Source of the DNA: Reddybacter sp041277045
Lineage (GTDB): Bacteria; Pseudomonadota; Gammaproteobacteria; Pseudomonadales; Porticoccaceae
Direction of reading: 5' to 3'
Length of the DNA: 64,000 nucleotides
Assembly: GCA_041277045.1 (NCBI GenBank)
Contig: JBGFSY010000002.1
Coordinates: 496,001 to 560,000 of the forward strand
Shown here: positions 46,035 to 54,280 of the stretch, piece by piece
How positions within the stretch are numbered: position 1 is the first letter of the stretch
Layout of the letters: each line of letters starts with the position of its first letter
Program-made: the position numbers and the translations under genes
The notes under the pieces: model-generated
Database searches by the model: none
What the model was told of the DNA's origin: nothing
Seen by the model: the letters and a program-made list of their open reading frames with translations, nothing else

Positions 46035-46126
46035 ATATTGCAGCTTGCAAGGAGACAGAGGCGGGCTAACTAAACCTCAATGTTGTAACCAATATTGTAA
46101 TAACAGTCTTTTTAGGAGAACTACAA

Positions 46127-46471
46127 ATGTCTGAACAAAAAATCAAACCTCTCGCGGCGGCAGTTGGTGCAGCATTTATGGTATCAGTAGCGCTTTCCCC
46201 AGTGGCTTCTGCGGCTAGCAACCCCTTTCAGTTGAACGAACTGACAAGTGGCTATGAAGTCGCCTCTAAACATTCCGAAGGCAAGTGCGGCGAAGGCAAG
46301 TGTGGCGAAGGTAAGGCCAAGGCCAAAGCTGAAGGCAAATGCGGTGAAGCTAAGGCCAAAGCCAAAGCCAAAGCCAAAGCTGAAGGCAAGTGCGGCGAAG
46401 GAAAATGTGGTGAAGGTAAAGCCAAAGCCGAAGGCAAATGTGGTGAAGGTAAATGCGGCGGTAAGTCGTAA
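46127..46471 (+). CDS. hvfA: HvfA-type RiPP precursor (EGKCG-repeat peptide)
   Basis: A 114-residue precursor of a modified secreted peptide. Residues 1-29 are a signal peptide (ending VASA), followed by the family leader NPFQLNELTSGYEVASK, then a low-complexity core of seven EGKCG motifs spaced by AK-rich linkers, ending GGKS. All seven cysteines are in EGKCG. In Haemophilus HvfA the same motif is oxidised by HvfB-HvfC to oxazolone and thioamide groups that bind copper. The processing genes follow at once (6-bp gap to the oxygenase). RBS TAGGAGAA. Likely role: copper sequestration in the periplasm; the metal is inferred. Confidence 0.93.
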   Translation: MSEQKIKPLAAAVGAAFMVSVALSPVASAASNPFQLNELTSGYEVASKHSEGKCGEGKCGEGKAKAKAEGKCGEAKAKAKAKAKAEGKCGEGKCGEGKAKAEGKCGEGKCGGKS

Positions 46472-46477
46472 GGCTTC

Positions 46478-47347
46478 ATGACCAACAAATATCCGGTGAC
46501 AGGGGCAGGGCTGGGCCTACGGCGCAGCTTGTTAGAAAGGCTTTCGAGCGCTGATGACACTGTCGATTTTATGGAAGTTGCCCCTGAAAACTGGATAAAT
46601 GTAGGGGGGCGTTTCGGTCGCCAGTTGCGCGAATACACCGAGCGCTACCCCTTGTTATGCCACGGTTTGTCTCTGTCGATAGCGGGTCCCGCAGAGCTCG
46701 ATTGGGAATTGTTGAAAAATATTAAGCAGTTTATGCGCGACCATCAGGTGCGCTGTTATTCTGAACATCTCAGTTATTGTAGTGATGATGGTCATCTCTA
46801 CGATCTCTTACCCATCCCCTTTACGGGCGATGCGGTGAGGTTTGTAGCCAATAGAATTCGCCAGGTGCAGGACTTTTTAGAACAGCCCTTGGCGATTGAA
46901 AATATCTCTTATTACGCAGCCCCCCAGCAGGAGCTGAGTGAGATTGATTTTATTTGCGCGGTGCTAGAAGAGGCCGACTGTGATTTATTACTCGATGTGA
47001 ATAATATTTACGTCAACAGTGTTAATCATGATTACGATGCGGAAGATTTTCTCGCCGCATTACCGGGCGAAAGAATTGCCTACGGCCATATTGCAGGTCA
47101 TTTTGTCGAGGCCGAAGATTTACTCATCGATACCCATGGTGCGGATGTGATTGATCCCGTTTGGCACTTGTTAGATAGTGCCTATCAACAATTTGGTGTT
47201 TTTCCCACCTTGCTTGAGCGGGACTTTAATTTGCCGCCGGTCAATGAATTGCTCGCCGAAGTAAATACAATAAAAACACGGCAAAAAGTTGCTGATAATT
47301 CGTCGCCCACAAATATTGATAGTGATCAGTGTGAACTACAAGCTTAG
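46478..47347 (+). CDS. hvfB: HvfB-type DUF692 multinuclear non-heme iron oxygenase (MNIO)
   Basis: A 289-residue TIM-barrel oxygenase that modifies the cysteines of the precursor. The iron ligand motifs of the family are all present: MEVAPENW (32-39), HGLSLSI (His62), SEHLSY (Glu96, His97), ENISYY (Glu141), LLDVNNIYVN (Asp173, Asn175), GHIAGH (His204, His208), DTHG (Asp218, His220) and LLERDF (Glu247). MNIOs such as MbnB and HvfB use two or three irons and oxygen to convert cysteine to oxazolone/thioamide. Translated with hvfA and hvfC as one unit. Confidence 0.95.
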   Translation: MTNKYPVTGAGLGLRRSLLERLSSADDTVDFMEVAPENWINVGGRFGRQLREYTERYPLLCHGLSLSIAGPAELDWELLKNIKQFMRDHQVRCYSEHLSYCSDDGHLYDLLPIPFTGDAVRFVANRIRQVQDFLEQPLAIENISYYAAPQQELSEIDFICAVLEEADCDLLLDVNNIYVNSVNHDYDAEDFLAALPGERIAYGHIAGHFVEAEDLLIDTHGADVIDPVWHLLDSAYQQFGVFPTLLERDFNLPPVNELLAEVNTIKTRQKVADNSSPTNIDSDQCELQA

Positions 47348-47359
47348 CGGTTTATTACG

Positions 47360-48160
47360 ATGACTAATGTGAAGATGAGGAACAACAAAGGTGTAGATGA
47401 GTCCTTTCAAGCGGGGCAGTTTGCCTTTGCCGCCCATCTGCGAGACCCAGCAGCAAACCCAGCCCCGGCTGATATCGAAGACCGTCGTGTGGCTATTTAT
47501 CGCGATCTTATCTACAACAATATTGAGTCCTTTTTAAAAGGCGGCTTTCCGGTATTGCGCAGTTTAATGAGCGACGATAACTGGCATCAATTGGTGCGAG
47601 GTTTTGTCAGAGATCACCGTTGCCATACACCTTATTTTCTCGAGATCAGCCAGGAGTTTCTGCTTTATCTACGCGAAGACAAAGCCTGCATCCCGGCTGA
47701 CTTGCCTTTTATTCTCGAGCTGGCTCACTATGAATGGGTTGAGCTGGCTCTCGATGTCTCACCCGAAACATTACCTGAGCCATCACCCGATCCAGCGGGG
47801 GACACTGATCAGCCAGAGGCTATACTTGACATTAGTCTGCAAATTTCTCCCTTGGCCTGGCGCCTGAATTACAACTACCCAGTACACAAAATCTGTCTTG
47901 ATTATCAGCCGCTGGAGGCGCCAGAGCAGCCAACCTCACTGGTGATTTATCGTGGTCCCGATGAGAAAATACACTTCTTTGAAAGTAATGTGGTAACCAT
48001 GCGCTTACTGCAATTACTCGAAAACGGCCAACTAAATGCTCGCCAGGCTCTCGAGCAAGTCGCCCTTGAATTGAAGCATCCAGAGCCTGAAACACTTGTC
48101 GCTATGGGTGAAACTATCATTCAACAGTTGTTGGGTCTCTCTATTCTCTACAAGGCTTAA
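47360..48160 (+). CDS. hvfC: HvfC-type DUF2063 partner protein
   Basis: A 266-residue protein. The N-terminal DUF2063 domain (QAGQFAFAAHLRDP, then IYRDLIYNNIESFLKGGFPVL and the HxCxxPYFLEISQEFLLYL region) corresponds to the putative-DNA-binding domain that in MNIO clusters serves to bind the precursor leader. The C-terminal half is a RRE-like segment of beta strands. It is required with HvfB for modification in characterised systems. The usual fourth gene (DoxX-like hvfD) is not adjacent; a Pho box and a porin follow. Confidence 0.92.
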   Translation: MTNVKMRNNKGVDESFQAGQFAFAAHLRDPAANPAPADIEDRRVAIYRDLIYNNIESFLKGGFPVLRSLMSDDNWHQLVRGFVRDHRCHTPYFLEISQEFLLYLREDKACIPADLPFILELAHYEWVELALDVSPETLPEPSPDPAGDTDQPEAILDISLQISPLAWRLNYNYPVHKICLDYQPLEAPEQPTSLVIYRGPDEKIHFFESNVVTMRLLQLLENGQLNARQALEQVALELKHPEPETLVAMGETIIQQLLGLSILYKA

Positions 48161-48166
48161 GTTCAC

Positions 48167-48206
48167 CTGTCACTAAACTGTCATAAAAAAGTAAGTTTCC
48201 TGTCAT
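48167..48206 (+). promoter_or_regulatory. PhoB binding site array (Pho box)
   Basis: CTGTCAC (48167-48173) TAAA CTGTCAT (48178-48184) matches the 18-bp Pho box of two 7-bp repeats with 4-bp spacer; a third CTGTCAT begins at 48200, two repeat units (22 bp) later. About 85 bp before the porin start. Strong evidence that the porin is induced by phosphate starvation through PhoB. Confidence 0.85.
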
Positions 48207-48290
48207 ATTAAGTTTCCACAATACGCCCCGTTCAAAGCAGAAGCCTAAGACTTCTATTACTAGCGTAATTGTCCAATTCAAGAGGGGACT

Positions 48291-49301
48291 ATGATGAGAA
48301 AAACCACTTTAGCCGTAGCTGTTGCATCGGCGCTGGCACTTCCTGTTTCTGCCTACGCAATCGGCCCGATCGACGGTAGTATTTATGGCAAGGTAAATAT
48401 CAGTGTTGTTAACGATGACAATGGTTCTGATGACCAAATGGAATTGAATAGCAATGCCTCGCGCATTGGTGTTAAGGGTAAAGCTAAACTGACTGATACG
48501 CTTTATGTTATCTATAAAGCTGAATACGAAACTTACTGGGATGACGGTAAAAGTAGTGATGATAAAGATGAAGATACTTTTGAACAGCGCAATATCATCG
48601 GTGGTTTGAAAGGCGATTTCGGTACTATCTGGGGCGGTAAGCACGATACCCCCACTAAGCTGGCACAAAAGAAAATTGACCTCTTCAATGACCTTGAAGG
48701 TGATATCAAGCATGTGATGGCCGGTGAGACCCGCGCCTCCAACATCGTCAACTACACCACACCTAACTTTAGTGGTTTTTCTGCCTCTGTCGCGACTATT
48801 TTCGGTGAAGATCGTGATGACAATGATAAAGATGGCTTCTTCGATAGCTACTCAGCGCTTGCGCAATATGAAGATGATGGCCTCTATGTCGCCGTGGCCC
48901 TTGATGAAAATGTTAAGTCGGGTAGTAAGTCTCAGGGCATGGGCAAGGATTACGTCAATATCATGCGTGTTATCGGTCAATTCCCCATCGGCCCGCTTAC
49001 TTTGGGTGCTATGTGGCAGAATGCCGAAGAAGGCGATAGTGCAACAACCGGCGTCAAACTGGATGAAGACAGCTGGCATATTAGTGCCAAGTGGAAAATT
49101 GCTGCGGGATACACTCTAAAAGCTCAATACACTGAGTCAGATGATGATGAGTCAGGTAACGATGCTGACATGATGTCTTTCGGTGTTGATAAGAAGCTGG
49201 GTAAGAAAACTAAGCTCTTTGCTTTTTATACGACGTTGGATAAAAGCACAGCTACAGATGATTCTGACTGGATTGGTGTCGGTCTTGAGCATAAGTTCTA
49301 A
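48291..49301 (+). CDS. Gram-negative trimeric porin, probably phosphate-regulated
   Basis: A 336-residue outer-membrane beta-barrel. Signal peptide (MRKTTLAVAVASALALPVSAYA); the mature part begins GPIDGSIYGKVNISV, has GLKGDFGTIWGGKHDTP with the constriction loop, and ends in GVGLEHKF with the C-terminal phenylalanine needed for barrel insertion. Loops are rich in Asp and Gly (DDNGSDDQ, GEDRDDNDKDG). The preceding Pho box suggests a PhoE/OprP-like function in phosphate uptake, but selectivity is not visible from the sequence. A terminator follows at 49344. Confidence 0.92.
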   Translation: MMRKTTLAVAVASALALPVSAYAIGPIDGSIYGKVNISVVNDDNGSDDQMELNSNASRIGVKGKAKLTDTLYVIYKAEYETYWDDGKSSDDKDEDTFEQRNIIGGLKGDFGTIWGGKHDTPTKLAQKKIDLFNDLEGDIKHVMAGETRASNIVNYTTPNFSGFSASVATIFGEDRDDNDKDGFFDSYSALAQYEDDGLYVAVALDENVKSGSKSQGMGKDYVNIMRVIGQFPIGPLTLGAMWQNAEEGDSATTGVKLDEDSWHISAKWKIAAGYTLKAQYTESDDDESGNDADMMSFGVDKKLGKKTKLFAFYTTLDKSTATDDSDWIGVGLEHKF

Positions 49302-49343
49302 GCTGCTTACCTGGACATCTAGCACTGTTAGATATTGTGTTTA

Positions 49344-49376
49344 ACAGCCGAGGACTACAGAACCTCCGGCTGTTTA
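49344..49376 (+). terminator. Porin transcript terminator
   Basis: ACAGCCG-AGG / CCT-C-CGGCTGT hairpin (49344-49373) followed by TTTAG. It overlaps the first codons of a longer possible reading frame for the next gene, which argues that the true start of that gene is further on (49418). Confidence 0.65.
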
Positions 49377-49417
49377 GTTGTAGCATTATGTTGTTTTTCG
49401 ATAGAGGTTTTACATCC

Positions 49418-49906
49418 ATGAGAGTTTCTCTAGTTGCTTCCCTGCTGTGTTGTGTTTTGTATCCCATAAGTCAATTGGCTGCGAGTGAGGACAAGAGCGC
49501 CTCTGTTGAAGACTTTAATTGTGAAGAGAGTGTCGACGCAGCTGATGATATGAATTTTGTCGATAACATTATTGAATGTAACGAAGAAGCCGTCATTATT
49601 TACGATAAGCAATCCCACAAAAAATTCCTGACACGTAAGGCTCTTCCTCTCGAAACTTACGAAAATCAACAGCGGGATGGAGCGAGTGCAAAAATCGTAG
49701 AAGAGCCTGTGCACTTGCAAGGAGCCACTTTTATCATTCGTGAAGTTTATGGACTCAGTGCTCCACAAAAAGCATTGGCGTCTTTACATCAGCAAATGGC
49801 GACCTATTGTCCATTCGGGTGGGAGCTGGATCGACAGTGGAGTAGCCCCATAGCGGCTGACTACCTTCTACACTATGAGTTTACCTGTGCAGATATTGCC
49901 AAATAA
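49418..49906 (+). CDS. Hypothetical exported protein with four cysteines
   Basis: About 162 residues. The ATG at 49418 opens a signal peptide (VSLVASLLCCVLYPISQLA) and is preceded by AGAGG; a longer frame from ATG 49337 would include the terminator hairpin. The mature part has four cysteines (NCEES, IECNE, YCPFGW, FTCAD), consistent with two disulfides, and the stretch GATFIIREVYGLSAPQKALASLHQQM. Not recognised as a known family. Probably periplasmic. Confidence 0.7.
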   Translation: MRVSLVASLLCCVLYPISQLAASEDKSASVEDFNCEESVDAADDMNFVDNIIECNEEAVIIYDKQSHKKFLTRKALPLETYENQQRDGASAKIVEEPVHLQGATFIIREVYGLSAPQKALASLHQQMATYCPFGWELDRQWSSPIAADYLLHYEFTCADIAK

Positions 49907-49941
49907 GTTTGAGAGCCATAGGGCTCTGGGACTGAACGGCC

Positions 49942-49967
49942 AAGCCTTGCGATAGCGGGGCTTTTTT
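49942..49967 (+). terminator. Intrinsic terminator
   Basis: AAGCCTTGC-GATA-GCGGGGCTT stem (with two G-T pairs) and T-run, 35 bp after the stop of the hypothetical exported protein. Confidence 0.75.
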
Positions 49968-50087
49968 ATACCTGTTTTTCAGGCTAACCTTAGCCAGTGA
50001 TTTGTGGCTATCATCCGCCAGCAAGTTTGACTAGAATGAGCCACCATTTAAATGGGTAAGCATCATCAAAAACAAGGTAGGAGCAAT

Positions 50088-50798
50088 ATGTTGGTAGAGA
50101 ATATTCTGGTACGGCGATTACTATTGGTCGTCTTGTTATTGCCTGGCATCGCTGTGGCCGATACTGAGCAATCAGATCCCCTTGAGAGCTATAACCGTAC
50201 CATGTTCTCTTTCAATGATGGAGCTGACCGCTGGGTGCTCAAGCCCGTGGCGAAGGGCTATCGCTTTGTCACGCCGGATTTTTTAGAGCGCGGTGTGTCA
50301 CGGATGTTTTCTAATCTTGGTGAAGTGCTCAATATTGTCAATGATGTACTACAGGGTAAAATTGGGCAGGCGGGAAATGACACAGGCAGGCTGTTTCTCA
50401 ATTCGGCCTTTGGAATAGCAGGTTTCTTTGATGTTGCTCGGCATGCTGGTCTCGAAAAATCCGATGGTGAGGATTTTGGTCAGACATTTGCTACTTGGGG
50501 CGTTGGCGAAGGCGCTTATGTCGTATTACCCTTTCTTGGGCCAAGTACCCTGAGAGATGCCCCTGGGCTTTTACTGGACAGTGTCTTTGATCCTATTGGA
50601 GAGATAGATCACGTGCCGACCCGAAATCAGGTTTATGGTGCTAAGGTTGTCTCTACCAGAGCAGGTTTACTCGAAGCCGAAGAGTTGATCAAGGGTGATA
50701 AATATACATTTATCAGAGATGTTTATTTGCAGCGACGCCAGTTTTTAGTTAATGATGGTGAAGTTGAAGACGATTTCGGTGATGACGACTATAACTAA
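50088..50798 (+). CDS. mlaA: MlaA (VacJ) outer-membrane lipid-asymmetry protein
   Basis: About 236 residues. ATG at 50088 with TAGGAG upstream is preferred over the frame start at 50052. After the signal peptide (LLLVVLLLPGIAVA) comes DPLESYNRTMFSFNDGADRWVLKPVAKGYRFVTP, then the GIAGFFDVARHAGLEK and FGQTFATWGVGEGAYVVLPFLGPST signatures. MlaA removes stray phospholipids from the outer leaflet with the MlaFEDB system. No cysteine lipobox is visible at the cleavage site, so it may not be a lipoprotein here. Confidence 0.92.
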   Translation: MLVENILVRRLLLVVLLLPGIAVADTEQSDPLESYNRTMFSFNDGADRWVLKPVAKGYRFVTPDFLERGVSRMFSNLGEVLNIVNDVLQGKIGQAGNDTGRLFLNSAFGIAGFFDVARHAGLEKSDGEDFGQTFATWGVGEGAYVVLPFLGPSTLRDAPGLLLDSVFDPIGEIDHVPTRNQVYGAKVVSTRAGLLEAEELIKGDKYTFIRDVYLQRRQFLVNDGEVEDDFGDDDYN

Positions 50799-50844
50799 TA
50801 AGTACTTAGTGGCGAATTCAGATGGCCAGTAAAGAGGTGTAGAG

Positions 50845-52035
50845 GTGTCAAATAGCCGCGCCTTAATTGTTTCCTCGAACCTTGAGCGCAGGGAACAATG
50901 GACGGAGGATCTGCAGTCGGGTGACTGGCAGGTACGTTGCGTTGCAAGCCGGGATGAGGCACTTACTGCCATCCCCGACTTCCTGCCCGTATTAATGTTG
51001 CTCGATATTCTGGCAGATGAGCATTCCAGCGAGATTGACGAGCACTTCGCTCAACGTTGTAGAGATTCTGGCTTAGCTGTTATCGTTATTTTTTCCGACC
51101 CGACGCCTGAAGATATAGCCGTGATTTTTCGTCGCGGTGCCATTGATGCCTTAATAGAGCCCTTCGATAGAGATGAGCTGTTTCGAGCGATTGCCCGAGC
51201 TGGGGACTTCAAGGATCTTTATCAGGAAAATATGGGCTATCGAGGCCAGTTAGAAAGGGCCAATAGAGAGTTACAGGACAGCCTGAATATTCTGCGCATG
51301 GATCAGATGGCGGGTCGCCAGGTACAGCTTAACTTGCTACCTCGAGGCCCACTTAGCCTGGGTGAATACACCGCCTCCCATCAAATTGTTCCTTCGCTCT
51401 TTCTCAGTGGTGACTTTGTCGGTTACTCCGTCGCCTTTGACCGGTTTCTACTTTTTTATGTGGCGGATGTATCGGGCCATGGTGCTTCTTCCGCCTTCAT
51501 CACCATCATGCTGAGTTACATTATTCGCCAGATCATCCGCCGGCATATTAATGAGGGTGATCCCGCAGCCTTGTTAAATGCGCCCGAGGGACTGATAGAA
51601 CATGTTAATCGGCATATCATGGCTCTCGAACTCGACAAGCATTTGACTATTTTTGCTGGCTCTATTGATACCGAGCGCCATGTAATGCGCTATGTCATGG
51701 GTGCGCAACTGCCTTCGCCGATAGTGATTACTGAGGATAAAGTGGCCTTTTTACCCGGCAAAGGAAAACCGGTTGGTTTGTTTGAGGACGCTAGCTGGGA
51801 CATTGAGGAAATGACACTCCCCGAGAATTTTACTTTACTGGTCGTCTCAGACGGTTTGTTTGATTGTGTCAGTGGCGACTCAATGGCAGAAAAAGAGCAG
51901 ACGATATTAGCGGCCTGCCAGCGTGTGGGGCCAGCAGGTGGGCACGATGCCATCTGTCGAGAGCTGGGCATTGATACGATTGAAAATGCACCGGATGACG
52001 TCTCGGTGATGACGGTAATCAGACAGCATGGATAA
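50845..52035 (+). CDS. Fused receiver-SpoIIE (PP2C) phosphatase
   Basis: A 396-residue signalling protein. The N-terminal response-regulator receiver domain (about 1-120) has VLMLLDIL with the likely phospho-Asp and the VIVIFSD loop. A helical linker follows, then the SpoIIE phosphatase domain (about 180-390) with SGDFVGYSVAFDRFLLFYVADVSGHGAS and DGLFDC metal motifs. GTG start at 50845. It probably dephosphorylates the STAS protein encoded next, whose start overlaps its end. The order mlaA-regulator-STAS matches PA2800-PA2798-PA2797. Confidence 0.9.
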   Translation: MSNSRALIVSSNLERREQWTEDLQSGDWQVRCVASRDEALTAIPDFLPVLMLLDILADEHSSEIDEHFAQRCRDSGLAVIVIFSDPTPEDIAVIFRRGAIDALIEPFDRDELFRAIARAGDFKDLYQENMGYRGQLERANRELQDSLNILRMDQMAGRQVQLNLLPRGPLSLGEYTASHQIVPSLFLSGDFVGYSVAFDRFLLFYVADVSGHGASSAFITIMLSYIIRQIIRRHINEGDPAALLNAPEGLIEHVNRHIMALELDKHLTIFAGSIDTERHVMRYVMGAQLPSPIVITEDKVAFLPGKGKPVGLFEDASWDIEEMTLPENFTLLVVSDGLFDCVSGDSMAEKEQTILAACQRVGPAGGHDAICRELGIDTIENAPDDVSVMTVIRQHG

Positions 52036-52534
52036 AGGCACAATTTTTGTCGGCCAGACCAATGGCAATTATCTCATCCGAATGAGCGGTGATGTCAGGG
52101 TCACTTTGTGTGCTTCACTCAATCACTATGTGGAAAGCATATTCGGTGACCACACTGTAAAAAGTGTATTGGTTGACCTGTTTGATACAGAGGGCATTGA
52201 TAGCACAACACTGGGCTTATTGACAAAGCTGGCACTGCTGAGCCAGCGCCACTATGGCATTACGCCGCTATTGTTCTGTGATAATCCGGGTATTCTCAAG
52301 ACCCTGGAAGCGATGTCCCTGGATGAACTGTTCACAGTTATTCATGAAGCACCGAGCGGCAGCGATGCGGCGGGGCAACTTGATGAGTTGATCTGTGACA
52401 AAAGTGACGAGGCTGAAGCACGGCGTAGTGTACTAGAAGCCCATCGCCTGTTAGTTGAAGTTAACCCCCAGTGTGAAGCTGAGTTTATTGACTTGATTCG
52501 CTACCTTGAGGATGAAGTCAGTAAGCAGTCATAG
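52028..52534 (+). CDS. STAS-domain anti-sigma-antagonist-like protein
   Basis: A 168-residue protein. A STAS domain (about 10-105) reads YLIRMSGDVRVTLCASLNHYVE, then SVLVDLFDTEGIDSTTLGLLTKLAL with a candidate phosphoserine in DSTTLG. A helical C-terminal extension follows (about 115-168). It overlaps the phosphatase gene by 8 bp, a typical partner-switching arrangement where the phosphatase acts on the STAS serine. A matching anti-sigma kinase is not nearby. Confidence 0.88.
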   Translation: MDKGTIFVGQTNGNYLIRMSGDVRVTLCASLNHYVESIFGDHTVKSVLVDLFDTEGIDSTTLGLLTKLALLSQRHYGITPLLFCDNPGILKTLEAMSLDELFTVIHEAPSGSDAAGQLDELICDKSDEAEARRSVLEAHRLLVEVNPQCEAEFIDLIRYLEDEVSKQS

Positions 52535-52568
52535 AGTGAAGGTGGGGGACTATGGTGACGGACTATTG

Positions 52569-53027
52569 TCACTGGCTAAGGCTCTGCTCCTCTTTATTCA
52601 CCGTGATATTCCCCTCTTCCGAAATATGTATTTTCGATACTTTGTTCGCTTGTGCATCTGTGAGGCTGGCTTCAGAAATGGCCCATAACTGAAGTAGGTC
52701 ATCGTTCTGCACGGGCGGTAATGCCTTGCGGCGATCCAGGCCTTTAAAGCGGATAGAATTGTACAGAGCCCAAATAGCCAAGCTGCCACTAAGGGCTAGG
52801 GTGATGGCAATAAACACCGGCAAGATATTGAGAAATGCGTCGAGGCCATCGCCAATAAGCATCTCTTGCTGGAAAAACTTTATCTGGAACCACCAACCTG
52901 CCAGGGTTATAAGTGGTACCCACAAGTAAAACCAGATAATCCAAAATACTAATGTTATGAGAGTCGAGGTATATTTTAACCTCAGGGTCTGAAGTTTTGG
53001 CGTGTCAATAATGAATTTATTTTTCAC
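52569..53027 (-). CDS. pgaD: PgaD, poly-beta-1,6-GlcNAc synthesis subunit
   Basis: About 152 residues with two membrane helices (LITLVFWIIWFYLWVPL and LPVFIAITLALSGSLAIWAL), the PgaD pattern. GTG at 53027 with GGGGG upstream is preferred; it overlaps the pgaC end by 11 bp. PgaD supports the glycosyltransferase PgaC and shares c-di-GMP sensing in E. coli. Last gene of pgaABCD. Confidence 0.85.
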   Translation of the reverse strand: MKNKFIIDTPKLQTLRLKYTSTLITLVFWIIWFYLWVPLITLAGWWFQIKFFQQEMLIGDGLDAFLNILPVFIAITLALSGSLAIWALYNSIRFKGLDRRKALPPVQNDDLLQLWAISEASLTDAQANKVSKIHISEEGNITVNKEEQSLSQ

Positions 53028-54276
53028 GAATCCCCCTGTCGGGGCTGACCCAGGTGGCATTTACGCCTTTCTCTCTCAGCAGGGCGCGGGGTAAACCGCA
53101 AACCAAGGCAATTACGTTAATCAACCAATAGGCGATCGGAAACCAGATCATCCAGTAATAGTATTTCCAGATATTTTTTTCATAATTGGCTTCAATAGAA
53201 AGACTCAAGGCGAACTGTATAAGGCAGGTAACACCCAGTAGAACGCCACCCCAGCTAGGCAGTAGGCTGTGGACGCGAATTTCTGCGGGCAGGTCAAAAA
53301 ATAGACCGAGCAACCAGAGCAGTATGGTTGCCACGATGCAGAAGGACCAAAGGACACTGGTTATAAATTCAATATAAACCATCCACATACGCCGAGACTT
53401 CCATACCCCGAGTTGCTTGAAATTCTTTAATAAAACTTCAACGCCACCCTGACCCCAGCGTATTCGTTGGCGCAACAGGCCGGTGTAGGTTTCCGGCATT
53501 AAAATCCAGCATAGTGCCTTTGGTTCGAAGCGAATATCCCAATGGTCGAGCTGTAACTTCCAGCTGATATCAATATCGTCGGTAATCATATCGGTCGACC
53601 AATATCCGACTCGGTGCAAGGCGGCTTTTCGAAAGCCAGCAACTACGCCAGAGACGGTAAATATACGACCGTAGATTCGTTGTGCGCGTTTGATGAGGCC
53701 TATGATGGCAGAGAATTCGCCGACCTGTATTTTCCCTAACAGTGATGAGCGTGTTCTGATCCGGGGATTCCCCGTTACCGCACCGACCCGTGGCCCATTG
53801 ATAAAGTGGGTCATCATCCAAACTGCAGCGTCTTTATCCAGCAGGGCATCGCCGTCAATACAAATGAGGAATTCACTGTTCGAGGCCATGGCACCCATAT
53901 TCATGGCGGCAGCTTTTCCCATGTTTTTCTCAAAGTGAATCACACGTACTTGCTCGTGTTGCCTTGCCAGTTGGTCGAGGATTTCGCCGGTTGTATCGGT
54001 GCTGGCATCATTGATGGCGATGATTTCAAAATCGGGGTAATTTTGTAGTAGTAGCTGCGCAATTGTTTCGCGGGCGTTATCGCCTTCGTTATGGCAGGGC
54101 ACAAGAATGCTAATGGCTGGTGGTGGCTCTTTAAAATCAACTGTGGTATTGAGCTCTTTTCTCTCCCAGTGGACATAGTAAATAAGCGCACCAGCCATCC
54201 ACAAATAGGCCATAAATAGCGGGTAATAAAGGGCAAAACCAAACAGAATGTTACTAACAGTTGCGAGTTCAATCAT
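53017..54276 (-). CDS. pgaC: PgaC, poly-beta-1,6-N-acetyl-D-glucosamine synthase
   Basis: A 419-residue family 2 glycosyltransferase of the inner membrane. It polymerises N-acetylglucosamine from UDP-GlcNAc. Visible: ISILVPCHNEGDNARETI, FEIIAINDASTD, ICIDGDALL (DxD), the acceptor/base region ITDDIDISWKLQ, and the QRIRWGQGG (QxxRW) motif; transmembrane helices lie at both ends. Between pgaB and pgaD. Confidence 0.95.
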   Translation of the reverse strand: MIELATVSNILFGFALYYPLFMAYLWMAGALIYYVHWERKELNTTVDFKEPPPAISILVPCHNEGDNARETIAQLLLQNYPDFEIIAINDASTDTTGEILDQLARQHEQVRVIHFEKNMGKAAAMNMGAMASNSEFLICIDGDALLDKDAAVWMMTHFINGPRVGAVTGNPRIRTRSSLLGKIQVGEFSAIIGLIKRAQRIYGRIFTVSGVVAGFRKAALHRVGYWSTDMITDDIDISWKLQLDHWDIRFEPKALCWILMPETYTGLLRQRIRWGQGGVEVLLKNFKQLGVWKSRRMWMVYIEFITSVLWSFCIVATILLWLLGLFFDLPAEIRVHSLLPSWGGVLLGVTCLIQFALSLSIEANYEKNIWKYYYWMIWFPIAYWLINVIALVCGLPRALLREKGVNATWVSPDRGIREK

Positions 54277-54280
54277 CGGG

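Noticed and set aside
46270..46465. Repeated 12-18 bp DNA units resembling a repeat array (CRISPR-like)
   Set aside because: The repeats code for EGKCG/AKAK in one frame and have no constant-length spacers.
46252..46638. Long open frame on the minus strand opposite hvfA
   Set aside because: It arises because the AK/EGKCG repeat DNA has no stops in that frame; no start site, no RBS, and it runs into hvfB on the other strand.
49337..49417. Longer start for the hypothetical exported protein
   Set aside because: The extra part overlaps the porin terminator hairpin and lacks a ribosome site.
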